A DNA stretch of 26,252 nucleotides from DAIUCA01 sp964613675 (GTDB lineage: Bacteria > Pseudomonadota > Gammaproteobacteria > Competibacterales > Competibacteraceae), in the NCBI GenBank assembly GCA_964613675.1, contig CAZTIH010000027.1:1-26252 (forward strand). Direction: 5' to 3'. A program made the translations under genes and the position numbers. Position 1 is the first letter of the stretch, and every line of letters begins with the position of its first letter. The notes under the pieces were generated by a model that saw only the letters and a program-made list of their open reading frames with translations, was not told the DNA's origin and searched no databases. Positions 1 to 7,679 of the stretch are shown piece by piece.

Positions 1-52
1 TGGTTTTGCCCACGCCGCCTTTGCCGGATGTGACGACGATAATTCTAGCCAA
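1..52 (-). CDS. minD: Septum site-determining ATPase MinD, N-terminal fragment
   Basis: Only the first 17 codons lie in the window; the rest runs off the left edge. The minus strand reads M-A-R-I-I-V-V-T-S-G-K-G-G-V-G-K-T, the deviant Walker A (KGGVGKT) that opens every MinD. MinD is a membrane-bound ATPase that recruits MinC and oscillates with MinE to place the division septum at midcell. The start codon is TTG: a GGAGG Shine-Dalgarno sequence (61-65) sits 8 nt upstream and no ATG fits. minC ends 24 bp upstream on the same strand, so the two form the usual minCD(E) operon; minE is expected outside the window. Identity rests on the short motif plus the minC neighbour. Confidence 0.9.
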   Translation of the reverse strand, partial: MARIIVVTSGKGGVGKT

Positions 53-76
53 CGGTGTTACCTCCGCTCTGTGCCG

Positions 77-823
77 CTAACGTTGTAAGAGATCAATTTG
101 AAGACGATCACCCGTGAGATAAATCTGCACAGGTTTTTGCCAGTATTCGTTGTTTTTAGACGGATTTTTAAGATTGTCTTCAAACAAGCGGTACACCCCA
201 GCGATGGAAATTAGTTCAGCTTCAAGGCTTTGGCAGAAAATTCTGGCGGTGCTGTCGTTTTTCGCCCCTGCTAAGGCGCGTCCTCGCAACACTCCGTAAA
301 TGTGAATGTTGCCATCCGCCACCACCTCAGCGCCGTTTCCCACCGTATTGGTCACAATTAGATCGCCCGGAGAGTACACCTGTTGCCCCGAACGAATGGG
401 TGCCGTAACCAGTTTGGTGGGGGAGGGAGGGGGAGGGGGAGGCTTAGGTGCCGCGTCACTGGTGGGTCTTGCTGACGGCGGACGAACATCGGGCAGGGTT
501 GCGAGGCCAGCCAATCGGGCATCATTGAGCATCGCTAAAGGGCCGCTACGTACGCCAACGGGAATTAACCCCCGCCGCCACAACAGTTCTCGCAAACGAG
601 TGAAGTCGAGAGCAGTTGCGTTGCTCATGAAACTACTCAAGTCAATGACAACGGGGTTATTGCGGAAGAATCCGGGGGCCTGTTCGGATTTCTGCAACAG
701 ATGTTGGTCGATTAGTTCGTAATCTGCCGTGCGCAAATGCAGCACCGTTAAGGTGAACAGCCCCCCTTTTAACTCGATGGGAGCAGGTACAGAGTTGGCA
801 AGGTCAGATCCAGAGGCGGCCAT
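77..823 (-). CDS. minC: Septum site-determining protein MinC
   Basis: 248 aa, slightly longer than E. coli MinC (231 aa). MinC is the FtsZ-polymerisation inhibitor carried by MinD to the cell poles. Residues about 15-110 match the N-terminal inhibitory domain (PIELKGGLFTLTVLHLR near the start). Residues 111-140 form a proline-rich linker with six consecutive prolines (128-133). Residues 144-248 are the C-terminal beta-helix that dimerises and binds MinD, with RSGQQVYSPGDL and GNIHIYGVLRGRALAG (171-186). The ATG at 823 has no strong Shine-Dalgarno sequence; conserved homology starts around residue 14, so the first dozen residues are less certain. It is followed 24 bp later by minD. The linker codons put a run of G-tracts on the opposite strand, treated separately. 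Confidence 0.95.
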   Translation of the reverse strand: MAASGSDLANSVPAPIELKGGLFTLTVLHLRTADYELIDQHLLQKSEQAPGFFRNNPVVIDLSSFMSNATALDFTRLRELLWRRGLIPVGVRSGPLAMLNDARLAGLATLPDVRPPSARPTSDAAPKPPPPPPSPTKLVTAPIRSGQQVYSPGDLIVTNTVGNGAEVVADGNIHIYGVLRGRALAGAKNDSTARIFCQSLEAELISIAGVYRLFEDNLKNPSKNNEYWQKPVQIYLTGDRLQIDLLQR

Positions 824-845
824 AGCGGTTTAGTGTCGATTCCCG

Positions 846-862
846 CTCGCAGCGGTTGCGAG
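846..862. repeat. Perfect 6-bp hairpin in minC leader
   Basis: CTCGCA (846-851) and TGCGAG (857-862) are perfect inverted arms around a 5-nt loop, 23 nt upstream of the minC ATG. There is no T-tract on either strand, so it is not a classical terminator. It would form a small hairpin in the minC mRNA leader if transcription starts further upstream. The function is unknown and it may be chance. Confidence 0.35.
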
Positions 863-966
863 TCGTTGAGCTTGAAGAAGAGTGCGTGATGGGTGAGTCG
901 AGTAGTCATCGTCAATCACAATAACCAAAAGTTGCGTTATTTAATCTGATGACTGATTTTTTGAAA

Positions 967-1404
967 TCAATTGTTGATGTATTCGCGTAAGGCTTCTACA
1001 TCCGCCGTTGTACGAGCTAGTTTTGCTTTTACCAAGTCCCCAATGGAGATGACCCCAATAAGTTGACCATTTTCTAACACTGGCATGTGACGGAAACGTC
1101 GCTCGGTCATGATGGCCAATACATCATCTAAGTTATTGGTCGGGGCACCCACAATGAGCTGTTTCGTCATGCAAGTCCCGATTTTTTCATGGGCAAAATC
1201 CTGGTGTCCCTCTGCGTACAGCCTTAACACATCGCGCTCGGTGAAAATACCGACTGGGTGCGTTTCATCGCCCGTTTCCGCCACGATGACCGCCCCGACG
1301 CGGTGTAGATACATCGTCTCAATCGCCGAACCAACGGTCGCATCAGGGGGAACAGTAATCGCGCCGAGCGTTTTATTTTTGAGTAAATCGGCGATGGTCA
1401 GCAT
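967..1404 (-). CDS. Two-CBS-domain protein
   Basis: 145 aa, made almost entirely of a tandem CBS pair (Bateman module): CBS1 about residues 8-62, with HRVGAVIVAE and VGIFTERDVL; CBS2 about 75-130, with RFRHMPVLENGQLIGVIS and the closing IGDLVK. CBS pairs bind adenine nucleotides (AMP, ATP, SAM) or NAD and act as energy sensors. Stand-alone versions are common in proteobacteria and mostly of unknown partner. The start at 1404 is supported by GAGGAGA about 8 nt upstream. It lies 115 bp downstream of htpG and 143 bp upstream of minC on the same strand, so co-transcription with either is possible but not evident. A second protein of identical length and architecture lies at 5430-5867. No effector domain is fused, so a specific role cannot be read. 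Confidence 0.85.
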   Translation of the reverse strand: MLTIADLLKNKTLGAITVPPDATVGSAIETMYLHRVGAVIVAETGDETHPVGIFTERDVLRLYAEGHQDFAHEKIGTCMTKQLIVGAPTNNLDDVLAIMTERRFRHMPVLENGQLIGVISIGDLVKAKLARTTADVEALREYINN

Positions 1405-1519
1405 GGGGTTTCTCCTCTTTGGGGACTTTGTGGGTGGCAGATATGAGCCTTATTTAACAACTTTAGCGTGAGGATTTGACCCCCGCATAGACCCTTATCC
1501 GCCCCCCACCAACTTTATT

Positions 1520-3463
1520 TTACGCGCTCAGTTCGAGCAGGAGCTTATTGAGTCGCTGAACGAAGTGGGCGGGATTTTCCAACGCACCACCTTCCGCTAA
1601 CAACGCTTGATCGAAGAGAACATGAACTAGATCGTTAAAGCGGTCATTGTCCTGTTCTTGATTTAATCGGCGAATTAATGCGTGTTGGGGATTGATTTCG
1701 AGGTGGGGTTTATTGGGGGTAAAGGCTTGTCCAGCCTCCTTCAGCAGGCGTTGTAGATGGGCACTCATGGCATGTTCATCGACGACCAAACAGGCCGGTG
1801 AATCGGTCAAGCGATTGGAGAGCCGCGCTTCTCCGATGCGATCTTCCAACGCCGTCTTAATGCGGGGAAGGAGGGCACTTAGCTCGGTTTCGGCTTGTTG
1901 TTGTTGGGCTTTCTCTTCTTCGCTGGCGAAGTTAGAGATGTCCACTGCCCCCTTCGCTACCGATTGCAGCGATTTACCTTCAAACTCGGGGAGATGGGCT
2001 ACCAACCACTCGTCGATCCGATCCGTTAGCAACAGTACTTCTACGCCTTTCTTGCGGAACAGTTCGAGATGCGGACTGTTTTTGGCTGCCGCGAAACTGT
2101 CGGCGGTGAGGTAATAGATTTTGTCCTGCCCCTCCTTAAGACGACTGACATAATCCGCTAACGAGACTTTTTGTGTCGGTTGATCGTCGTGCGTGCTGCT
2201 GAAACGCAACAACTTCGCGAGGGCGTCCTTGTTGGCATAATCTTCGCCGAGACCCTCTTTGAGCACGAGACCAAACTGTTTCCAGAAATCCGCATATTTT
2301 TCGGATTCGTCTTTCGCGAGGGTGTCGAGGAGAGACAACACTTTTTTCGTCGCACCGGCGCGGATTTTTTCGATGACTTTGTTGTTTTGAAGCAGTTCGC
2401 GGGAAACATTTAACGGTAAATCGTTGGAGTCGATGATTCCCCGTACAAATCGCAGGTAACGCGGGAGCAATTGGTCCGCATTTTCCATAATGAATACGCG
2501 CTTAACGTAGAGCTTTAGACCGCTTTTGCTATCGCGTTCCCAGAGATCGAAGGGCGCACGTTTAGGGAGGTACAGCAGCGCGGTGTATTCCAGATTGCCC
2601 TCGACTTTGTGGTGGCTCCACATCAGGGGCGGTTCAAAGTCGTGGCTGATGTGCTGGTAAAAGCTGTGATAATCGCTTTCGGAGAGTTCGGTTTTGGGGC
2701 GCGTCCACAAGGCCGAGGCTTTGTTGATGGTTTCCCACTCAATAGATGCGGCGCGTTCGGCTTTGATGTGGTCGGGTAAAACCAGGTCGTCTTTTGACGA
2801 TTCTTCCTCGGTTTTAGGGGGTTTAGCCAGTTGGACGGGCCAATTGATGTGATCGGCGTACTTCGTGATGAGGCTTCGCAAACGCCATTCGTCGAGGAAC
2901 TCAAGGTCGTCCGATTTGAGATGCAAAATGATGTCAGTCCCTCGTTCGGCTTTGGAAATGGATTCGATGCTGTACTCCCCTTCGCCTTTAGAAGTCCATA
3001 ACACACCGTCCTCGGCGGATTGGCCTGCACGACGGGTTTTAACGACGACTTGGTCGGCTACGATGAAGCTCGAATAAAACCCAACGCCAAATTGCCCAAT
3101 GAGTTGTGCATCTTTGGCTTGATCGCCGGTGAGGCGTTCGAGGAACTGTTTGGTGCCAGAGTGGGCGATGGTCCCGAGGTTGGTCACGACTTCCTCACGG
3201 CTCATCCCAATGCCGTTATCGCGGAGGGTAAGGGTGTGGTTGTCCTTGTCCACAATGAGACGAATGGTTAATTCGCCATCGTTTTCGTAGAGAGCGCTGT
3301 CGGCGAGGGCGAGAAACCGCAATTTGTCACAGGCATCGGCGGCGTTTGAGATGAGTTCCCGTAGAAAAATCTCTTTATTGGAGTACAGGGAGTTGATGAC
3401 GAGACGAAGCACTTGAGTGACTTCGGCCTGGAAGCCAAGCGTTTCCTTCAGGGTGTCGGTCAT
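1520..3463 (-). CDS. htpG: Molecular chaperone HtpG (bacterial Hsp90)
   Basis: 647 aa from the ATG at 3463, close to E. coli HtpG (624 aa). HtpG is a cytosolic dimeric ATP-dependent chaperone that remodels late folding intermediates. The GHKL ATPase motifs are intact: RELISNAADACDK (35-47, with catalytic Glu and Mg-binding Asn), DNGIGM (82-87), GTIAHSGTKQF (97-107) and GQFGVGFYS (123-131). The middle domain carries NVSRELLQ, with the conserved ATP-contacting arginine, and the C-terminal dimerisation domain ends LLLELSA without a eukaryotic MEEVD tail. The reading frame is open 40 codons further upstream, but homology begins at MTDTLKETLGFQAEV and AGAGG sits 7-8 nt before that ATG. A sigma32-like promoter (3501-3529) fits heat-shock control. 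Confidence 0.97.
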   Translation of the reverse strand: MTDTLKETLGFQAEVTQVLRLVINSLYSNKEIFLRELISNAADACDKLRFLALADSALYENDGELTIRLIVDKDNHTLTLRDNGIGMSREEVVTNLGTIAHSGTKQFLERLTGDQAKDAQLIGQFGVGFYSSFIVADQVVVKTRRAGQSAEDGVLWTSKGEGEYSIESISKAERGTDIILHLKSDDLEFLDEWRLRSLITKYADHINWPVQLAKPPKTEEESSKDDLVLPDHIKAERAASIEWETINKASALWTRPKTELSESDYHSFYQHISHDFEPPLMWSHHKVEGNLEYTALLYLPKRAPFDLWERDSKSGLKLYVKRVFIMENADQLLPRYLRFVRGIIDSNDLPLNVSRELLQNNKVIEKIRAGATKKVLSLLDTLAKDESEKYADFWKQFGLVLKEGLGEDYANKDALAKLLRFSSTHDDQPTQKVSLADYVSRLKEGQDKIYYLTADSFAAAKNSPHLELFRKKGVEVLLLTDRIDEWLVAHLPEFEGKSLQSVAKGAVDISNFASEEEKAQQQQAETELSALLPRIKTALEDRIGEARLSNRLTDSPACLVVDEHAMSAHLQRLLKEAGQAFTPNKPHLEINPQHALIRRLNQEQDNDRFNDLVHVLFDQALLAEGGALENPAHFVQRLNKLLLELSA

Positions 3464-3500
3464 GGGGAACCTCTTTGGGGTGGGGAGAGAGTGACTGCCC

Positions 3501-3529
3501 AATTGGTGACGATTTGACTCAAATTCAAC
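3501..3529 (-). promoter_or_regulatory. Candidate sigma32 (heat-shock) promoter of htpG
   Basis: On the minus strand GTTGAAT (3529-3523) is followed after exactly 14 nt by CACCAATT (3508-3501). The RpoH consensus is CTTGAAA, 13-14 nt, CCCCATNT: six of seven bases shared in the downstream positions that count, and the core TTGAA kept. The predicted mRNA start lies about 30 nt upstream of the htpG ATG. htpG is a classical RpoH-regulon gene, which supports the reading. Not tested against background frequency. Confidence 0.45.
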
Positions 3530-3620
3530 TCGAACCTCGCCGCAGGAAGCGCTGTGAAGCGAACCGAGGTTGTCGGTCGGCACTCGATAAGTGATCTAAC
3601 CCTTTCCAATACGCGATGCT

Positions 3621-5420
3621 ATGACCCCCGAATTTCCCAAACTCGATCACGGTTTAATTGGCAATGGGCGCATTCTTGGGCTGATTGCCCCGACGAGTGC
3701 TGCTGAATGGTTGTGTTTACCGCGGTTTGATTCACCGTCGGTATTTGCACGACTGCTCGATCATGAGCACGGAGGCACATTCCGCATTTTGTATGACGGC
3801 CACGAAGTGACGGGACGCATGGATTATGTCCGCAATACCAATGTGTTACGGACCCTGTTTGAGCGCGACGGCCACAGTTGGGAAGTCATTGACTTTGCGC
3901 CGCGACTTTCATTAGGCCATCGAGTGCAGTCCCCGGCGTCATTCATTCGGCTAGTACGGCCATTAAGTGGAGCACCGCGTTTGACGGTCGATTTTGATCC
4001 TCGCCCCGACTATGCCCAACGCCAACCCCGTTTAATCGTAGGGGCAGACTGGCTAGAGATTGAGGGGGCTTCTAATTTACTGCGTTTGTATTCCAATTTG
4101 CCCCTCGCCTTCATCGCGAACCATCAGCCGTTCACCTTGCGACAGCCGCTCTATTTCTTGTTGTCGGCGGGGGTGAGCCACTTTGCGCCGCGCCTCACCG
4201 AGATTGTCCAGCAGCTCGACGATACGATTGAAGGATGGCGTAGTTGGTCGAAAACCTGTGCGTTACCCCATTTTTCGGGGGAGTTGGTATTGCGTTCGGC
4301 GCTGTGTTTGAAATTACACGCCTACATCGACACCGGCGCCATTATCGCGGCAACGACGACCAGTATCCCCGAAGCGATGGGGACGGAGCGTACATGGGAC
4401 TATCGCTACTGTTGGTTGCGCGATGCGGCGTTTGTGGTGGAGGCGTTGCGGCGACTGGGTCATCTTCATGAAGGAGAACAGTTTATTGGATTTTTACGGG
4501 ATATTGCCGAGTCTGGCCCTTTGCAACCGCTTTACGGAGTTGGTGGTGAACGGGAGTTGCCCGAACGGTTTTTGGAGCACTTAGCGGGGTTTGGCGGGAA
4601 CGGCTTTGTGCGGGTGGGGAATGCGGCGGCGCTCCAGCAGCAAAATGACCTTAATGGCGAACTAATTTTGTGTTTGGAGACGCTGTTGACCGATCCCCGC
4701 GTTGTGATTGACGACCCGCTTTCTTATTTTCCGTTGGTGGAACGGTTGGTCGAACAGGCGATTGAGTTAGCACCGCAACCCGATACTAGCATTTGGGAAT
4801 TTCGCAGCTTATTGCGGCCCTACAGCTTTTCGCGGGCGATGTGTTGGGTGGCGATTGAGCGGGGGGCAAAGTTAGCCCGACGGTTTGGTCAATTAGTCCA
4901 CGCGGATCGGTGGGAGCGGATTGCAGCGGCGGAAAAACGCGAGGTGTTGGCGCGTAGCTACAACGTCCAAAAGGGTTATTTTGCGCAAACGCTGGACGGG
5001 GAACACGGCGATGCGTCGTGTTTATTGTTGCCGACATTGGGGCTGGTGGATGGCCGTGACGAACGGTTTGTCAACACGCTTAAAGCCTACGAAACCCTAT
5101 TGGTGCGCAACGGACTCATGCAGCGTTATATCAATGACGATGATTTTGGCGAGACGACTAATGCGTTCACGATCTGCTCGTTTTGGTGGGCAGAGGCGCT
5201 GGCCTTGGCGGGACAATTAGACGAAGCCGTCACCGTGTTTCAGCGGGTGGCCTCGCACGCCAACCCGTTGGGATTATTTTCGGAAGATATTGAACCGTTG
5301 AGTGGTGCGTTATTGGGCAACTTTCCGCAGGCGTACACTCATGTGGGGTTAATTCACGCCGCCATGACCATTAACGAGTTGCTGGAGGCGCGAGAGGGGC
5401 GAGTCCGCGCTTGGACTTGA
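3621..5420 (+). CDS. GH15-family glucoamylase/trehalase-like glycoside hydrolase
   Basis: 599 aa, typical of the COG3387 glucoamylase-like family. An N-terminal beta-rich domain covers about residues 1-200 (LIGNGRILGLIAPTSAAEWLCLPRFDSPSVFARLLD), followed by the (alpha/alpha)6 catalytic barrel. Signature TWDYRYCWLRDAAF lies at 258-271; IWEFR (391-395) holds the likely general acid Glu393; GLFSEDIEP (551-559) holds the likely general base Glu555; GNFPQAYTHVGLI closes the barrel. Members hydrolyse alpha-glucosidic bonds of trehalose, maltodextrins or isomaltose; the true substrate cannot be read here. No signal peptide is visible, so it is probably cytoplasmic, in reserve-glucan or trehalose turnover. 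The ATG at 3621 has no clear Shine-Dalgarno sequence, but homology starts at once. It is transcribed divergently from htpG and ends 9 bp before the convergent CBS gene. Confidence 0.9.
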   Translation: MTPEFPKLDHGLIGNGRILGLIAPTSAAEWLCLPRFDSPSVFARLLDHEHGGTFRILYDGHEVTGRMDYVRNTNVLRTLFERDGHSWEVIDFAPRLSLGHRVQSPASFIRLVRPLSGAPRLTVDFDPRPDYAQRQPRLIVGADWLEIEGASNLLRLYSNLPLAFIANHQPFTLRQPLYFLLSAGVSHFAPRLTEIVQQLDDTIEGWRSWSKTCALPHFSGELVLRSALCLKLHAYIDTGAIIAATTTSIPEAMGTERTWDYRYCWLRDAAFVVEALRRLGHLHEGEQFIGFLRDIAESGPLQPLYGVGGERELPERFLEHLAGFGGNGFVRVGNAAALQQQNDLNGELILCLETLLTDPRVVIDDPLSYFPLVERLVEQAIELAPQPDTSIWEFRSLLRPYSFSRAMCWVAIERGAKLARRFGQLVHADRWERIAAAEKREVLARSYNVQKGYFAQTLDGEHGDASCLLLPTLGLVDGRDERFVNTLKAYETLLVRNGLMQRYINDDDFGETTNAFTICSFWWAEALALAGQLDEAVTVFQRVASHANPLGLFSEDIEPLSGALLGNFPQAYTHVGLIHAAMTINELLEAREGRVRAWT

Positions 5421-5429
5421 TCTGACCCG

Positions 5430-5867
5430 TTAAAGCATGACGGTGATTTCTTCGCGACGCACCAAATCCTGTTCAAATTGTACGGCGTCCATGGCGAGGG
5501 CATCGCGTGCAGACAACATTCCCACCGGGCGACCCTCTTGATCCACCACGGGCATGTGACGAAAACCGCCTTCGTACATCATGTGAAGGGCGTGACAAAA
5601 CGGTTTATCGGGAGTGACGGTTTGCGGATGGCGCGTCATGACCGATTCAACGGCAGTCCGTTTGGGATCGCGTTCCGCTGCGATGACGCCAAATACCAAA
5701 TCGCGTTCCGTGCAGATTCCCTGCAAGCGGCCTTGACGATCGACGACTAACACGGCGCTGGTGTGATGTTGTTTCATCAGTTGCGAGGCCTCGAAAACAT
5801 TGGCTTGGGCGGGCAACGCGATGTGATTTTGGTGGCGGAGTACGGTGCTAACAGTACGACTTGGCAT
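5430..5867 (-). CDS. Two-CBS-domain protein (second copy)
   Basis: 145 aa from the ATG at 5867, which has AGGAG about 8 nt upstream. The frame is open further upstream (to about 5975), but that extension is not CBS-like. CBS1 spans about residues 10-62 (HHTSAVLVVDRQGRLQGICTERDLV) and CBS2 about 75-128 (GGFRHMPVVDQEGRPVGMLSARDAL). The architecture and length equal the protein at 967-1404, and both share the RHMPV and TERD motifs, yet the sequences differ widely, so this is ancient paralogy or independent recruitment. CBS pairs bind adenylates or related ligands; the partner is unknown. It is convergent with the GH15 gene (9-bp gap) and divergent from the peptide-binding protein gene, so probably monocistronic. 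Confidence 0.85.
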   Translation of the reverse strand: MPSRTVSTVLRHQNHIALPAQANVFEASQLMKQHHTSAVLVVDRQGRLQGICTERDLVFGVIAAERDPKRTAVESVMTRHPQTVTPDKPFCHALHMMYEGGFRHMPVVDQEGRPVGMLSARDALAMDAVQFEQDLVRREEITVML

Positions 5868-6035
5868 GGAGGTTTCTCCTCTCGTGATGGGTCTCGTCGT
5901 AAACAACGAGGTGGTTGCAAAACACAGCTTAGTTCGCAAAAGCAATGGACGCCAAAAACTTGTGGAAATTGTCAAGCATCAATACGTTATAACAACGCCC
6001 TGTCTTCTAATTTTATGGTTCGTGTGGAGAGTTTG

Positions 6036-7679
6036 ATGCGATTGCTTGTTTTATTACTGTGCGGGGCTAGTTTTTCCTTATTTGCACGGGACTTAACGAT
6101 TGGCATTAACCAATTTCCAGCAAATCTACACCCCGCCATTGATCCCATGATGGCCAAAACTTATGTGCTGTCGATGGCAACGCGCCCCATCACCGCTTAT
6201 GACGAAGCATGGCAACCCATTTGTCTGTTATGTGTGACTTTTCCAAGTCTGGACAATGGGTTAGCCGAAAAAATTACGACGCCAGAAGGTCAAGTGGGAT
6301 TGGCGTTAACCTATGAACTGTTGCCCGACTTATTTTGGGGCGATGGTACGCCATTAACCACAAAAGACGTCGAATTAGCGTGGGAAATTGGGCGTCACCC
6401 CTTATCGGGCGTAGGTTCTCCCGAGGCGTATCGGCGGTTGTATCGCTTTGAAATTCTCGATGAACGGCGGTTTACGGTCTTTGTCGATCGCATTCTGTTT
6501 GACTATGGCAACCTCGCGATTCACCCGCTTCCCAATCACTTGGAACGCGCCGTTTTTGAGGCCGATCCGAATCTTTACCGACGCAATACAGGGTATGTCA
6601 CACATAGCACGCAGGCGGGGTTGTACTTTGGGCCGTATCGGTTGAGTCAGGTAACTCGCGGCACAGAGATTGTCCTCACTCCTAACCCGTTCTGGCATAA
6701 ACAGCCCCCTGCATTCTCGAAAATCACCGTCAAAACTATTGAAAACACTAATGCGTTGGAGGCCCAACTGTTGGCGGGACAACTCGACATGATTGCGGGG
6801 GAAGTGGGGTTGAGTCTCGATCAGGCGTTGGGACTGGAGGTGCGTTTTGGGGAACGGTTTCAATTTTACTACCGTCCCGGCCTCATTTACGAACACATCG
6901 ACCTACGATTAGACCATCCCGTATTGCGCGATCGACGGGTACGGCAAGCCCTTCTGCGAGGCATTGACCGCGAAGCCATCAGTCAACAACTTTTTGGAAG
7001 CCGCCAGCCAGTTGCACATGGGTCAGTGCATCCCCTCGATCCTGCTTACGCCGAACATCTGCCTACGGTGAGTTTTGATCCACAGGCCGCAAACGATCTC
7101 CTCGACGAAGCGGGTTGGACGGTGCGACGTCAGGGGATTCGCCATAATGCGGCTGGGGAACGCCTATCGTTGGAGCTGATGACGACGGCGGGGAATCGGG
7201 TGCGGGAGCTGGTGCAGCAGGCATTGCAGAGCCAATGGCGTCAGTTGGGGATTGAAATTCGCTTGCGCAACGAACCCCCGCGCATATTTTTTGGCGAGAC
7301 GCTACCCCAACGGCGGTTTAGCGGGATGGCCCTATTTGCTTGGATTTCGTCGCCTCAATCCGTCCCCCGTACCGTGCTCCATTCATCGGAGATTCCGCAT
7401 GCTGGAAATGGGTTTTCGGGACAGAATTACACGGGGTTTCAACATGAACGGGTAGATGCGCTCCTCGACGCCATTGAAATCGAACTCGACGAAACACAAC
7501 GAAAAGAATTATGGCGAGAGTTGCAGGTGATTTACCGCGAGGAACTGCCGGCGTTACCCCTATATTTTCGCGCCGACCCACACATTTGGCCACTCGGATT
7601 GGAGGGGATCATGCCAACGGGGCATCAATTTCCCAGCAGTCTTTGGGTGGAACATTGGCGCATTGAGGCGTCGCCATGA
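6036..7679 (+). CDS. Peptide/oligopeptide ABC transporter, periplasmic substrate-binding protein
   Basis: 547 aa, family 5 solute-binding protein (DppA/OppA/SgrR-like). The start chosen is ATG 6036, with GGAG 6-7 nt upstream and an immediate signal peptide: MRLLVLLLCGASFSLFA then RDLTIGINQ. The frame is open far upstream, but without signal-peptide logic. Family hallmarks are WGDGTPLTTKDVELAWE (the usual 'F.DG.plta.Dv.fs.e'), ILTPNPFWHK-type spacing, and RQALLRGIDREAI in the second lobe. An ILCLLC-like cysteine pair lies early in the mature protein. It delivers peptides or similar ligands to the permease pair encoded directly downstream; its TGA overlaps the ATG of the first permease (ATGA), indicating coupling. 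The ligand cannot be predicted. Confidence 0.88.
   Translation: MRLLVLLLCGASFSLFARDLTIGINQFPANLHPAIDPMMAKTYVLSMATRPITAYDEAWQPICLLCVTFPSLDNGLAEKITTPEGQVGLALTYELLPDLFWGDGTPLTTKDVELAWEIGRHPLSGVGSPEAYRRLYRFEILDERRFTVFVDRILFDYGNLAIHPLPNHLERAVFEADPNLYRRNTGYVTHSTQAGLYFGPYRLSQVTRGTEIVLTPNPFWHKQPPAFSKITVKTIENTNALEAQLLAGQLDMIAGEVGLSLDQALGLEVRFGERFQFYYRPGLIYEHIDLRLDHPVLRDRRVRQALLRGIDREAISQQLFGSRQPVAHGSVHPLDPAYAEHLPTVSFDPQAANDLLDEAGWTVRRQGIRHNAAGERLSLELMTTAGNRVRELVQQALQSQWRQLGIEIRLRNEPPRIFFGETLPQRRFSGMALFAWISSPQSVPRTVLHSSEIPHAGNGFSGQNYTGFQHERVDALLDAIEIELDETQRKELWRELQVIYREELPALPLYFRADPHIWPLGLEGIMPTGHQFPSSLWVEHWRIEASP

Noticed and set aside
306..722. Plus-strand open frame opposite minC
   Set aside because: Glycine-run protein created by the complement of the proline linker; no homology, wholly inside minC.
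3464..3583. 40-codon N-terminal extension of HtpG
   Set aside because: Homology, a Shine-Dalgarno sequence and the sigma32-like promoter all place the start at 3463; the extension is leader sequence.
5042..5049. GCTGGTGG, the E. coli Chi sequence, inside the GH15 gene
   Set aside because: A single 8-mer in 26 kb is expected by chance and Chi differs between lineages.
5763..6035. 91-codon upstream extension of the peptide-binding protein
   Set aside because: It overlaps the opposite CBS gene and would bury the signal peptide; the ATG at 6036 has a good ribosome site.
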